Origin: Lepas anatifera | Lineage: Eukaryota > Arthropoda > Thecostraca > Lepadidae | Assembly: GCA_034440635.1 (NCBI GenBank) | Contig: JAOTON010001528.1 | Span: 1,164,501 to 1,228,500, forward strand | Length of the DNA stretch: 64,000 nucleotides | Reading direction: 5' to 3' | In this document: positions 33,826 to 44,875 of the stretch, piece by piece | Layout: each line of letters starts with the position of its first letter | How positions within the stretch are numbered: position 1 is the stretch's first letter | Position numbers and translations under genes: made by a program | The notes under the pieces: generated by a model | Told to the model about the DNA's origin: nothing | The model's input: the letters and a program-made list of their open reading frames with translations, nothing else | The model's database searches: none

Positions 33826-34604
33826 CTAAGATCTCGAGAACCGCGCTAGGTAGCGAAAAACGGTAAACGGGGTTGGATAGCCCATCCACCTTTCCATCGA
33901 AAATATTTGAAACATTTTTTGTCAGGTCACATTTAAGATCACTAGAGGCCAAAACATGCCGTAATAGGGATAACATGTAAATTAAGTTTTTTTCGGAAAT
34001 TACATCTGAACCAGTAAAGATAGAGAAAAACAATTTGAACCATATGAATCCTCGCAGCAAGCCAAATCGAATGATATATAATATGACCTTTCTAGGTCAA
34101 ATTAAGGTTTTGACCTGACCTGAGGTCAGGTCAAGGTCAAATTGGGAAAAATGCATATCTTTAGAATCGCAATGGTGAGGAGGCAAATCTAATGCAGTTA
34201 AAATAAACGCCCTACCTCTATTCGTTGCTAAGTTATTCAGTTAAAACCATTTTTCCCATGTATTTCCAATGGAGAGGTCATAGCTCGTACCTGACCTTGG
34301 GTCATCGATATCAAAGATACCGGAACATATTTTAGATAACTCGATGGGGCCATTATGTGATATGAGTTTCAATCGGATAAGTTTACCCTGTTCCGACTTA
34401 TGCTATCTTAAACATTTTTTAAGTCAAATCACTTGACCTGTGCTGGTGACCTGACCTGAGATAACCTAACCTAAAATTTTGAGAAAAGTTGTCAAAATGA
34501 CGAGGGAAAAATATGCCAAGTACGGCGGCGCTACGCGCCGCAGTTTTTAGGTTATCTCCGAAAAACCTGAGGGGGCGGGTACCCGTCCCCCGTCAATGCA
34601 CGTG
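33826..34604 (+). mobile_element. AGGTCA-rich TTAA element, 5'-truncated
   Basis: Starts within the AAGATCTCGAGAACC block found near the left of the complete element 53528-54354 and runs to CCGTCAATGCACGTG before TTAA 34605-34608. Contains the symmetrical GACCTGACCTGAGGTCAGGT core at about 34113. The left terminus is missing; it is directly fused to the preceding family member. Confidence 0.75.
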
Positions 34605-34608
34605 TTAA

Positions 34609-35334
34609 ACATTTGCTGCAGCGGTAAAGTAGCCCTTGTAAGAACTTTACATAGTTTTGCAGTATTTGTGACGTTGTATCCAGTTGTTTTTGGGATATGT
34701 ATGCCTATTCATAGATTTGTCCCTCACACATAATAAAATAAAGTGAAAAAAACTTCTCATCGCGCTGATTTCCCTCTGAGATTCTATACCATCAGTGTCC
34801 AACACATCAATGGTTTTGACTGTCTCTTATTTTGCTCAAAAGATGACACTTGCAATCGAATGTAGCCCATGCCCACTTTATTTTGTGTAGTCCAGGGAGC
34901 TAACCTGTAAAAATATTAATGTTATGGTAATACAAAATAATTCTATACAATTGGGTACTAAGCTGGGTATGCGATAATTTTTCAACATGGCGTTTTGTCT
35001 TCATATTTACAGAATAGGTACGGAAGCAACACACACAGCCAGTGAAATTTTTTCACTGAAAATTGTATTATATTGGGGCCCGGACCGGGGCCGGTTCAAG
35101 GGGACTCAGGAGTCTGGTCTCTGGTCGCTGTCGAGTGGGGATGGCAGAGTTGAAAATTAGCATTACTTACGTTTGCACGAGCATTTCCATTACAATAGAC
35201 AGAAGCAGATACCAAGTAAAAATTAAGCCAATTCAAATCAGATCAAATATTAACTACCCTCCCATACAACACGCCTATGACCCAGAGGCGCAAACCTGCA
35301 AATCGTGTGAAAGTGTTGCAAAAATGATCTGGCT
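34609..35334. other. Intergenic, nothing recognised
   Basis: AT-rich, no repeats or coding signals recognised. Confidence 0.4.
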
Positions 35335-35869
35335 GAGGACACCATATAGGGGCTTCTTCAGCCGGATTTCTCCAATAAACTTAAGCATCACGTGTGCCGA
35401 TTTTCAAGAAAATCGAAGGCGTCTGCCCTATTCGCAAACATTTTTAAAAGGGGCCTGCGGGGCCCCTATGGGCCAGCCCTAAAAAATTGGACTGTTTTTT
35501 GGAAAATGCAGCCGTTTCTGATGAGAAGAAAAAATACCAAGTTTTCGTAAACTGGTGCCCACAAGTACTATTATTAGGCTTTGAGGCCCCCGGAGGCCCC
35601 TTGCTTATCAATGTCCCATATGGTTTCTTCAGCCAGATTTCTCCAATGGACGTAAGAATTACGTGTGCCGATTTTCAGGAAAATCGAAGGGGTCCGCTCT
35701 ATTCGTCAAAACTTTCAAAAGAGCCCTGCGGGGCCCCTATGAGGGTTTTCTGCAAGAATTTGTCCTAGATATCTTTGGGGTATAGATATCTTTGCATGGT
35801 ATCAGTTTTCGTGTGATCTGATTACCTGTTATGCTATGAGACAGCTTTAATTGGTTTCGTTTAAGTTTG
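35335..35869 (-). repeat. Dispersed repeat R1, copy d (inverted)
   Basis: Reverse complement of 5813-6370: two half-units (about 35340-35475 and 35620-35745) with CGTGTGCCGATTTTC and GGGGCCCCTATG-like words. The flank continues across the TA-element insertion to 38090-38149. Confidence 0.8.
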
Positions 35870-36331
35870 TAGGGAAGACCGGGGCTAGTTGCAGCCAGGG
35901 GCATGTTGGGCCACTCGCGATAACTCCGCTGTTTCTGGAGAGATTGCGCTGTAATCATAACAGGGCATGCGCGCAACCGCTTTCCGTCTTTCAGCAGGAA
36001 ACCGTCGTGGTATCTGGTCGGTAACGGTTTGGAGACAGAAAAACCTGTTTTTTCATAGCAAAAGTGAATTTTACTTTTGACAAACATTTGGTAATATCAC
36101 TGTTGATATTAGAGATAAAGATTAGCCGTACTAAATGAGTTGAATGCAGGTATTTACGCCTTATTTTGGGCCGAAAACTATGAGAACTGATCACCCACTT
36201 TCTGCGTCAGCTGCCCCCGGAGTTGCGGCAGGGTTTCGGGGTAAGTTGAACCACGAGGGTGTGGGGGTAGGTTGAGCCATGATCAACGCGCCCCGGAGAA
36301 AAAAGGAATACCTCAATTCTCCCCAAACTAA

Positions 36332-36530
36332 TGGGCCACGGTGGTGTAGTGGATAGCATGCACACTTTCCATGCGGCTGACCCGTGTTCAAGACTGGGCG
36401 GCTTCCCTGATCAAAGAAAGAGCAAGCTGGCTTCCGAGAAACCTTCCAACAGGGATATAGTTGGCGACGCTATTTGCCCCGGGCAGTTGTGTCCTAAAAT
36501 GTCTGCTATCGGGTCGACTCATTGGCGAAG
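36332..36530 (+). mobile_element. tRNA-derived SINE inside the TA element
   Basis: A-box TGGTGTAGTGGATAGC, B-box GTGTTCAAGAC, then the family body CCTTCCAACAGGG, TAGTTGGCGACGC and GGGCAGTTG. Same family as 41263-41437. The right boundary is approximate. Confidence 0.65.
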
Positions 36531-36828
36531 GGGAAAGCCATTTACCACCAGCTTCTGATTGTTCCCGTTTATTTTCAAAACACTTAAGCGATTTAATGTC
36601 CCATTACCTGCCCCCTGACCTGCTATTAGGCCGACCAATAATGGAGAAGAGCTTCCAGCACTGGTCTTGGGCCCTCCTTTTCCTTTAAAGCCCCTTCAAC
36701 TCTAGGGGATGCAGGGGCATTGGCCTTTCCGGCAAAAAGTTCAAATTGTACCCTCTTTGTGTCGATTTTCCCGTTTTCTCAAATAAACACTGTCCGTGAT
36801 TCCGCCCAGACTTTCAGCAGGGCCCAGC

Positions 36829-36970
36829 CACTGGCGGACGCAGGAGCCCCGTTTGGGGGAGGCAACTCGGGAAAGTAGTAAAAAGATAGTTTTTTAAAGA
36901 AAATCGGCCAAAATTTCGCTATTTGGGGGGACATGACCCCTTGCCCTCCCCCGCTCTGGATCCGCTAGGT
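36829..36970. mobile_element. Short hAT-like MITE fragment
   Basis: CACTGGCGGACGCAGG at the left and CTCTGGATCCGCTAGG at the right form an imperfect inverted repeat. The beginning resembles 12737 onward. Confidence 0.4.
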
Positions 36971-38149
36971 TTGTCCAGCATGCCTGGAACGTCAGGTGGA
37001 GCCTCTGGGCCTATGCCCGATCCCCAGCGGACACCGGCCTTACTGACGGATCGACTTGTGAAAAGCCCTCAGTAGGTCCTTGAAATGTCAGGAATTCTAC
37101 TGAACATCTCAGTGCCTGAAAATCCAGCAGGGTTCAGACTGCCTGGAAGATCAACGAATGCCCCTAGTCCTGGACGGATCTTCAGAAGAGCCTTCCTGCA
37201 CCATCGGTAGCAGAGCTGGACCTACCCGCAGATGGTCTGAGCCGTATACGCAGCAGAATCTTCCCGGACTATTCAATGAGCAGCAGTCTGCCCTGACCCT
37301 GACGGTGATACTGATCCTGTCCTGATCTTGCCCTAATGTTCTGATACGTTCTCGCCTGCAGCAGTCTGCCCGTTGCTTAAAGAGCTGAGGCCGAGGAAGA
37401 GAGCCTGGCATCACAGGAAAGCAGCAGTGTTGACGGATATACCAAAAAACAGCTTGCTGGAAGAGGAGGCGGAAAAGAAGTATAAAAGAATACCAGCAAA
37501 GAACAGAGATACAACAGATGGCAAAGGCAAGACGCAAATGCAAGACGGGTGAAATAACAACACAAGGAAGCAAAGAAATGTTAGGAGGAAGCTTTACAAA
37601 GATGTTGAGGAGTTCAGCAATGAAAACGAGACACTATGCCTGGTGTGCTGCGGCACTTTCTCAAACAGCCGCCCGGTTGAGCAATGGGTACAGTAGGTAC
37701 TAGGAGTGCCGTGGATGGGCCTACGGTCTTTGTACGGGTGATTCCTCAATTTTGGGGTGTAAAAACAGTACCAGTGACTGGAAGTGAGAATATTTGGTGT
37801 TTGGGTAATAAACATGGAAAATGAGGACATACTCTCGGTAAGCGGCTCAACGTACCCCGGAGCGTGGCTCAACTTACCCCGACACGGGGCGAGTTGAGCC
37901 ATTTGACTTTGACCTATTCATGATCAAATATCTCACCCGGCGACAACATCCAAACGTTGGCACACGCATCACTTGAAAGCCAAAACAATAGGCTTTCCAG
38001 CAATGGCAGAACGAAGTCTATACTTTTATCCATCTCTGAGATATGCGACCAAAACAAAAATCATGTTCAACTAGCCCCGGTCTCCCCTACTGAATATGGA
38101 TTGGGGCTGAATCTGTGCCGAATCTGTGCTGAACGTGTGCTAACTTTAC

Positions 38150-38938
38150 GTACATGGAACTTCTATGGTCCGAACACTGACAACCCAAAACTCATCCACA
38201 GTTTTTGTTCAAAGCTGAATGAATACGAGAACCAAACGGTGGTAATAGGAGGAAATTTCAATTTTTGCATGGATCCTTCTAAGGACAGAGAAAGCTCTGC
38301 AAGAAGAGTTGCCAATAACTATAGATCGAGGGATGTTCTAAAATAATTTATGGCCGTTAATTAAGTAGATGACCTTAATGACGTCTGGAGAGAACTCAAC
38401 CCCGATGCCCAGGATTTCACGTGTTCGAGGAACTCACCCCTAGTAAATCGAGGATTGATTTCTTTGTTATTAGTCAAGATCTCCTCTACTCTAGGAGTAA
38501 ACCTTGTGCAACCATACCAGATGGGTTTATGTCCGACCATAAGATGGCAACAATTTTGGTGCATGTGCCGACCATACAAACTGGTCCATCATACTGGAAG
38601 TTTAATAATCGGCTATTAAAGGATGATCAGTTTGTTAGCATGATAGGCATCAAGATTCCAGAAATTATAAATGAAAATCTGTCTGAATCCGTTTCATGCT
38701 GTGTATTAATGCAAACCCTTTTGTGCGTGCTAAGAGGATATATTATAAATTTCGCGACACAAAAGAGGCGCTGTTCGGAAGCTGAAGTAACGAACATTGA
38801 AAAAGAAATAGAAAAGGAGGAAAAACAGGCAAATCCGGATATCAATCAGTTGGGGGTGCTACGTGGAAAAAGAGCTGAAATTATCAAAGATGCAGCGGAG
38901 AGGGGTATATTTCTTGCTAAGGCACGCTGGAGGCCCCT
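38150..38938 (+). pseudogene. L1/Tx1-like LINE endonuclease fragment
   Basis: Reads FYGPNTDNP, then VVIGGNFNFCMDPSKDR, then (after a stop) DVWRELNPDAQDFTC in one frame. It shifts to another frame for SRIDFFVISQDLL, SDHKMA, YWKFNNRLLKDD and a Lys/Glu-rich region ending AKARW. These are successive motifs of the APE-type endonuclease and linker of L1/Tx1-clade LINEs. The first part of the endonuclease and the whole reverse transcriptase are absent. Stops and at least one frameshift show it is dead. Confidence 0.8.
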
Positions 38939-38954
38939 AATATCAGGCGTACTC

Positions 38955-39916
38955 CTAATATGAGGTGTACTAAGAAAACCTCACATATCTCAAAAACTAT
39001 GATTGCTAGAAACATTTTCTGAACACCATTCAAAAGCTCCTGAGTTCTTTTCAATGAAGTGGCAATGATGTTTGGGTCAGTCAATGTCTAGGGAGCTGCA
39101 GGTCACTGGACATTGGGCATGTGCTTGGAAATGTCCATAGCCACCCATGCATAAGGGCGTTTCCTTTTTGCCAATAACTTTCAAACCAAGCACGATACAA
39201 CCACGGTTGGTACACCATTGCAATCCTCTTGTCAATAATAATCGAATGATATATGATATTCCTATGCCAGGTCCAATTTGAAGTTTGACCTGACCCAGGT
39301 GAACGGTTTGACCCAGCATTGTATATCATTTGACTTGCAGTGACCATACAAACACTTTGGGGAAAAAATAAAGTTTTATCTTTTTTTATTCAAAATGTAT
39401 AGAGTAAAACACCAAAAATGCTTACTTGAACTAAGGTGACCTTTGAAAGATCACAGGTCAAAATTGTTGGTATCAACTTCAGAAATGGGCTAAGACCAAG
39501 TCGTAAAGGATGTTTGAAGTTGATGCCATCGATACTTCTGAGAAAAGCTCATTTCATGATTTGTTCAATGCATTTGCAATGGGGAGGTCATGCTCTGTAC
39601 ATGACCTTGGGTTACCAATATAAAAAATCCTGGAACTTGAGGTATAGCTCCTGGTGGGCTTAATATGTTGTATGAGTTTCAACTTGGTCAATTAACCCTC
39701 CTTTTAGTTATGCAGTCCTAAGCATTGTTTGAAGTGAGGTCTTCTCATCTGGCTTGCTGACCTGACCTGATATGACCTTGGGCTAAAATTGTCAGGAATG
39801 ATATAAAAATGATGAAGGAACAACTAGACTAAGTTTAAAGGAGTTGCGCGCCGCCGTTTTTCGGTAACTTCGGAAAAACCCGAGGGGGTCTTAAAAGACC
39901 CCCACCCGGGCGAAGG
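38955..39916 (+). mobile_element. AGGTCA-rich element A (LINE-free)
   Basis: Collinear with 49440-51990 and 59880-62443 but lacking the LINE insertion those carry. The right end, CACCCGGGCGAAGG followed by TTAG, is a mutated TTAA. GGTCA/TGACC sites are frequent. The left end abuts the L1 fragment. Confidence 0.7.
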
Positions 39917-40431
39917 TTAGGTGCAAAAGTTTAGAAATTAGAGGAAAAGCTCTTTTAGTTCCATTTTATCCAAAGACAATCAATAAAGCAAAATTTCAGA
40001 AGTGTCTGTAAGGTCCATTTCAAGTACCAAAAGGCCATGCTGGGTCACAAAACAAAAGTTCAAACCAATAAAAACTCAAAATGTAAACAAATACAATTCA
40101 TCTATTTCAAAATAAGGTATAGTTCAAGACCAGTTCAGTGGTTTACAAGAATTTTGTATCAAGGAATGCATTTTAAGCTATAAAACATCAAATAAGAATT
40201 TAAAAGGCGATCTCCTGAAAATTAAAGCGTATAAGAGCAATATTGCAAGCCAAGAGTATCCATCGTTACCAACAGTCCTTAAAAGGTATGTGTTTGTACT
40301 AGCAAAGACGTGTTTTGAAAACCATGCTCTGTATTTTATGAATAAATATTCAAATTAACACTCGCACAAAAGCTTCAATGGGACACATATGCAGTTACGT
40401 GATGACGAACCTCACAGATGATGGAGGGCGA

Positions 40432-41488
40432 CTAGTACACAGCCTTGTGGACGGGAGCTGGGTGGTACGCAGGCTTCGGGGCATGGTACACGGGGGCAGC
40501 GTGGTACACAGGCTTCGGGGCATGGTACACGGGGGTAGCGTGGTACACAGGCTTCGGGGCATGGTAGGCCGAAGCAGCGTGGTGCAAGGCCTTGTGGACG
40601 GGAGCCGGGTGGTAGGCGGGCGCCTTGGCGTAGCCGTCGTAGGTGACCTCTGCGTTGTAGCCGCCGTGGTGGTCAGCGTGGTACTTGACGTTCTGTGTGC
40701 GGCCGTCGGGCAGCACGACGCTGTACTGTCCCTCGACGTTGTTGCCATCGCCGTGCTCCTGCTGGGAGAACTGGGCGCCGTAGTGCGGGTCGTTGACGGC
40801 GTAGTCGAAGGCGTAGGGCCGCGCGTGGTGGTCGTCGTGTCCGTAGCCGTGCTGGGGCGCTGCGGCGGCCGTGGCGGCGAGGGCGGCAATCAGCAGGAAC
40901 TGCAAGATGGATAAAAATTGAAATGGTTATTAATGATTGAATTAATTTTCAACAGTAATCAGGGGCGGACGCAGACCCGAGTTTTTTGCGGGGGGCAAAC
41001 TCATGTCTGCCTCTCCTGGAAGGGGAGGGGGGTGGTGGAAACGAATATTTCTTTGCTCTACAGACCTAGCGTAAACACCTTTTTTCAAAAATTTCTCCGG
41101 CGTTTGGGGGGGCAACAGATAGTTTGGCCCCCTCCAGCGCTTTAGGGGGGACATGGCCGGAATGGCCCCTTCCCCTGCGTCTGCCAATGAAAGAAATCAT
41201 GCAGGAGTTTACAGTATGCATAGCACTTTCTATTTCGATTACGACAATTATATGTGTTTAAGGGGATGAGGTGGCTTAGTGGATAGCACCATTGTCTTCT
41301 AAGCCACCGGTCAAGGGTTCAAGTCCCGGCGGAGCCTCTGAATAAGTCGATCTGATCCCCAAAATTCCTTCCAACAGGGTGAGAGTTGGCGACGCCGTAT
41401 GACCTTGGCAGTTGGTGCGTCGTTAAACCACAACAAATATATGTGTTTAAGATTGATGGTTAAAAGAGATGTTAGGCCATACCTTCAT
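40432..41488 (-). CDS. RR cuticle protein, copy 1
   Basis: Secreted chitin-binding cuticle protein, 157 aa. Exon 1 is 41483-41488 (Met-Lys, donor GTATGG); exon 2 is 40899-40432 (acceptor TCTTGCAG, stop TAG). The intron is 583 bp, longer than in the other copies because a hAT MITE (40960-41189) and a SINE (41263-41437) have inserted. Signal peptide MKFLLIAALAATAAAA, then a His/Tyr-rich linker. The Rebers-Riddiford domain (residues ~30-92) contains YAFDYAVNDPHYGAQF, GNNVEGQYSVVLPDGRTQ and GGYNAEVTY. The C-terminal tail (~98-157) is a 13-residue repeat of YHAPKPVYHAAPV type ending HKAVY. The GGYNAEVTY ending resembles pro-resilin/RR-2-like proteins. Regulation is expected through the moult cycle. 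Confidence 0.93.
40960..41189. mobile_element. hAT MITE in copy-1 intron
   Basis: CAGGGGCGGACGCAG at the left and CTGCGTCTGCCAATG at the right. Flanks ACAGTAAT and AAAGAAAT correspond to a degraded 8-bp duplication of ACAGAAAT, which is present once, uninterrupted, in the copy-5 intron. Homologous in inverted orientation to 54763-55092. Confidence 0.8.
41263..41437 (+). mobile_element. SINE with tRNA-Arg(TCT)-like head, 14-bp TSD
   Basis: The tRNA-like 5' part carries A-box TGGCTTAGTGG, a CTTCTAA anticodon-loop-like segment, B-box GGTTCAAGTCC and CGGAGCC. The body has TTCCAACAGGG, GAGTTGGCGACGCC and a CGTCGTTAAACC tail. TATATGTGTTTAAG is duplicated perfectly at 41249-41262 and 41438-41451. 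The empty site is seen in copies 3 and 5. The 175-bp length makes this the reference copy for the family in the window. Confidence 0.9.
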
Positions 41489-41513
41489 GTTAGGGGTGGA
41501 ATGTTCAGCTGTG

Positions 41514-41549
41514 AACTGATGCTGTGCCCCGGCACCGGCCCAATTTATA
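41514..41549 (-). promoter_or_regulatory. TATA + initiator, copy 1
   Basis: TATAAA (41549-41544) precedes TCAGTT (41519-41514). The A at 41517 is 32 bp downstream of the first T, the arthropod TATA-Inr geometry. Predicted start about 29 bp upstream of ATG. Confidence 0.85.
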
Positions 41550-43020
41550 CCACCGACAGTGGCAAAGGTTGTGGCTAGACCGCAGAAGGGCTGGGGCGGC
41601 GGTGATTTGGCAGGACCGCACGGGCCATTGTGACCCAGATTCTAGAGCCTGCATTGCCCGGAGATCTCGTGGTTTAATTCAGCAGCGTTCAGTGTTTACT
41701 TTGATTACCACGAGCCAATCTCTGATCTTGGCTCATGGAACGAGAATTTCCTTCCAGGAGCTTCGACAGAGAAGCTGTATTCTTTCTTTGAAGCACTTAA
41801 GAATATATCTCGCTATCCCGGGTGTCAATTTAGTTAAATGCTGCATTACTAGTTTCTTTTATAATTGGGGCGTTCCAGGAGAAAAGGACCAAGAATAGTC
41901 CATTTTGACACCGCCCTTTCTCTAATAAAAAGTCAAAAACTTTGTCTCCGGGATAGTTTTGGTCAATAAACACAGCTGTGAAAATCTTAGCCCCATCCAA
42001 CCAATGGTGATTGAATTATAGCCTGAGCCATTTTTGGGAGAATGCCTTTTAAATTTTTCTTTGATGTTTTATAGCCTAAAATACATTCCTTGATGAACAA
42101 ATTATGGTATACCACTGAACTGGTCTTGAACTAAATGTAGGCTGTTTAAAAAGGTAAATTCTAGTTTTTTCTTCAAATTTTTACTTTATTAGTGTGACCT
42201 TTCGTTTTGTGACCTAGCATGACGTTTTGACACTTGAAATGGGCCTTACAGACACTTCTGAAATTTCACTCCATAGATTATCTTTGCATAAAATAGAAAT
42301 AAAAGTGTTTTTCCTCCAATTTCAGAACTTTTGCACTTACGATATGTACACAGACGGCCTACACCCCACTGCGGTAGTACAGCAAAATTAAGAAACTGCA
42401 AGGGAAGTGATTGCTTTTAGAATCAGGTAAATAGTTTTCCTGAACCAGAATGCAGTGCTGTTGCACTGTCTTCATGCAATTTTCATTGTGCAGCTCTCTG
42501 AGTTTATGAAAATTAACACCTGCCAGCACGAGTGGGGCGAGTAACCGACCTTCTCAGCTTTCGACGGGTATAAAAAACACTATGGTGTAGCGCCGTCGTA
42601 CTTCATCTACCTCTTACCCGGAATTTTTGCAACTTCTGCAAAACTTAGGTCAGCTAGCAACTGGTATGAACCATAGGAACCGTAAATATCATAACTCAGC
42701 CGGCAACTGACTGGTTAGAGGATGGCCTGCGCGAGGCGGCCCTCCCTTTGCTTGGTGGGACGTTAAACTATTGTTTCTTAATTAACCCTTCATTGTGGGA
42801 GTTCCGTTCGGTTGGTAGGGTCGGATCGGCATGATAATTCCCTTGATGACTTCAGTAAGAATCTGACTCCTAAAACTGAGCGGGGAACAAGTTTGAAAAA
42901 AATTATAAAAAAAGAAAAATAATATCCGTTTTAGGTATTAGGAAATTTATGCTTTGTTTCGTGTGTGACAAGGACCAAGAAACGTACTAGTCATGGGCTA
43001 ATTTATCCTTGCATCCTTAA
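41550..43020. other. Upstream region of copy 1 and duplicated flank
   Basis: 41550-42175 matches the upstream regions of copies 3 and 5, including a forkhead-like TGTTTAC (41693-41699). From about 42180 the sequence switches to that duplicated at 55860-56707. A SINE-tail fragment lies at 42698-42783. No gene. Confidence 0.6.
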
Positions 43021-43852
43021 CACTCGCATTGACGGGGATCTGAGCCACCTTCGTTTTGGCGGGGGGGGTCAGTACCCGCCCCCTCTCCTAAGGTCTCGAG
43101 AACCACGCTAGATAACGAAAAACGGTAAACGGTGTTGGGTATCCCATCCAGATCTCTATCAAAAGTAATCAAGAAATTTTTGGTCAGGTCACATTTTACG
43201 TCACTAGAGGTCAGGAGATGACATCATTGGGATAACATTTAAAGGAAGATTTTCGGTCATTACATTTGAAGAAGTAAAGATAGAGCGAAACAATTTAGAC
43301 CTTGTCAATCCTAACAGAACGCCAAATATAATGATTTATGATATGGTTTTGCTAGGTCAAGTCTGGTCAAATATGGGATTTGACCTGACCTGAGGTCAGG
43401 CCAAAGTCAAATTACGTCAAAAACCATATTAAATCTGCAAAGGCGAGATAAATATAATTCAGTAAAAAATAAACTTTATCACCGTCTATTACTAAGTTAT
43501 ACAGTTGAAATCATTTTCCCATTTATTTCTAAAGGGGAGGTCATGGCTCATACTTGACCTTAGATCATCGATATAAAAAATACTCGAACATATTTAAGAA
43601 AACTCGGTGGACCCATGATAAAATATGAGTTTCATTCGGCCTGATCTGACATATGTTTTCTTAAACTTTTTGGTGGTCAGGTCACTTGACCTCTACTGGT
43701 GACTTGATCTGAGATGACCTTACCTTAAAATTTTGACCAAAGGGGTAAAAAAGGATTGCCAAGTCCGGCGGCGCTACTCGCCGCTCTTTTACGCTATCTC
43801 TAAAAAACTTGAGGGGGCGGGCGGGTACCCGCCCTCCGCGTCAATGTGCATG
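43021..43852 (+). mobile_element. Complete AGGTCA-rich TTAA element
   Basis: TTAA 43017-43020 and 43853-43856. Termini CACTCGCATTGACGGGG and CGTCAATGTGCATG. Contains the GACCTGACCTGAGGTCAGG core near 43381 and an internal inverted GC segment GCGGGTACCCGC. Its right-hand TTAA is also the target of the next T2 MITE. Confidence 0.8.
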
Positions 43853-43856
43853 TTAA

Positions 43857-44282
43857 AGGGAATGTGGCCCCTTTATGACGTGATTTTAACTGAGCTAACC
43901 AGGTTGTAAAGCATGCCTGAAAATCCATTACTCACATATCATTTGTCTTTGAGCTAGAAATATTTGCAGAGAAAACTTAAAAGCCTACGTGAAATGTTCC
44001 CAAGGATCCGGCTACAGCTGTCAGCTGTTGGCGTGACGTCATGCTAATGTCACAGTGAGTAGTCATCCTATTGAAGCCTCCTGAATATGACAGTAGTTGC
44101 CAGATCATGACGTTATGCACAGGGAGAGGTTTATTGTTTGCGATAGAAGAGCATTTTAAATATCAAAACACTGGGCTCTTTTTGTACATTTTTCAGGAAA
44201 AGTCATGGCGATTACTATTTTCGGCTAAAAATAGCTCTAATTGCCATATATTTCGAGAATCGACCAAGGTGCTTCATTCCCT
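43857..44282. mobile_element. T2-like MITE in copy-2 3' flank
   Basis: TTAA then AGGGAATGTGGC on the left; the right end is ATTCCCT followed by GTAA, a mutated TTAA. About 95% similar by eye to 57561-57986. It abuts the AGGTCA element. Confidence 0.75.
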
Positions 44283-44875
44283 GTAACGAAAAATTGCCAA
44301 AAATGTAGCAAATTTGTGAATAATTGAAAAAGTATCCCTAGGCAGTTTGCAAAGTCCTTGGCCTTAACGGTAAGGAACCTCGCAAAGTTCAGATAAAAGT
44401 TCGGGGCTTTCGCGACTTTGATGCTTTGTCAGTTTGATATAAAAAGCCGGCATTTTAATGTGGCCTGGTTGGCTATCATCCGTGTAATGTATTCATCACA
44501 GTATCTGGACATTTTCCGAAAGAATCAGATGTAAACCAGATTTCTTACGTTATATGAAAATCCTTGAGGTTCTTACGTTGTAGGAGAAGTTTCTATGTGT
44601 TATAGCTGTTATATATGTCTAACTGACGGTAATATATTTATTGGGACATTTAATGCTCATTATTAGCCTCTAAAAGCCTAATTGAAAGCCAAGAGTACCC
44701 GTGGTTACCAAACTGTCCATGGAAGGTATTCGTTGTCAATGGCAAAGACGTGCTTTGAAAAAATGTTCTGTATTTTATGAATAAATATTCAAATGAAAAA
44801 TCGCATAAAAGCACCGATGGGACACGTATGCAATTACGTGATTACGGAAGCAGACATTCAGATCATGGAGGGCGA
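44283..44875. other. 3' flank of copy 2
   Basis: No gene. The last 150 bp are conserved downstream of all six cuticle genes (GAATATTTATTCATAAAA on the minus strand, possibly a CATAAA-type poly(A) signal). Confidence 0.5.

Larger units (their letters stand above)
35872..38087. mobile_element. TA-flanked 2.2-kb inverted-repeat element
   Basis: The left terminus GGGAAGACCGGGGCTAGTTG pairs with CAACTAGCCCCGGTCTCCCC at the right. TA lies at 35870-35871 and 38088-38089. The inverted R1 copy near 5880-5900 reads CGTTTAAGTTTGTACTGAAT on its complement, i.e. the uninterrupted site with one TA. This supports a TA-duplicating (Tc1/mariner- or ISL2EU-like) transposon. The interior repeats GTTGAGCC/GGCTCAAC words near both ends. 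No transposase found. It hosts a SINE at 36332 and a MITE at about 36829. Confidence 0.8.

Noticed and set aside
40378..40914. Long antisense and alternate-frame open frames over every cuticle exon (Val/Gly-rich plus strand, Thr/Pro-rich minus strand)
   Set aside because: They recur in all copies because of the GC-biased codons of the His/Pro/Ala/Tyr repeat protein; they have no start context, splice support or domain.
41263..41340. Possible functional tRNA-Arg gene
   Set aside because: The acceptor stem does not pair (GGATGAG/GGGATGA against CGGAGCC), and it is the head of a SINE with body, tail and TSD.
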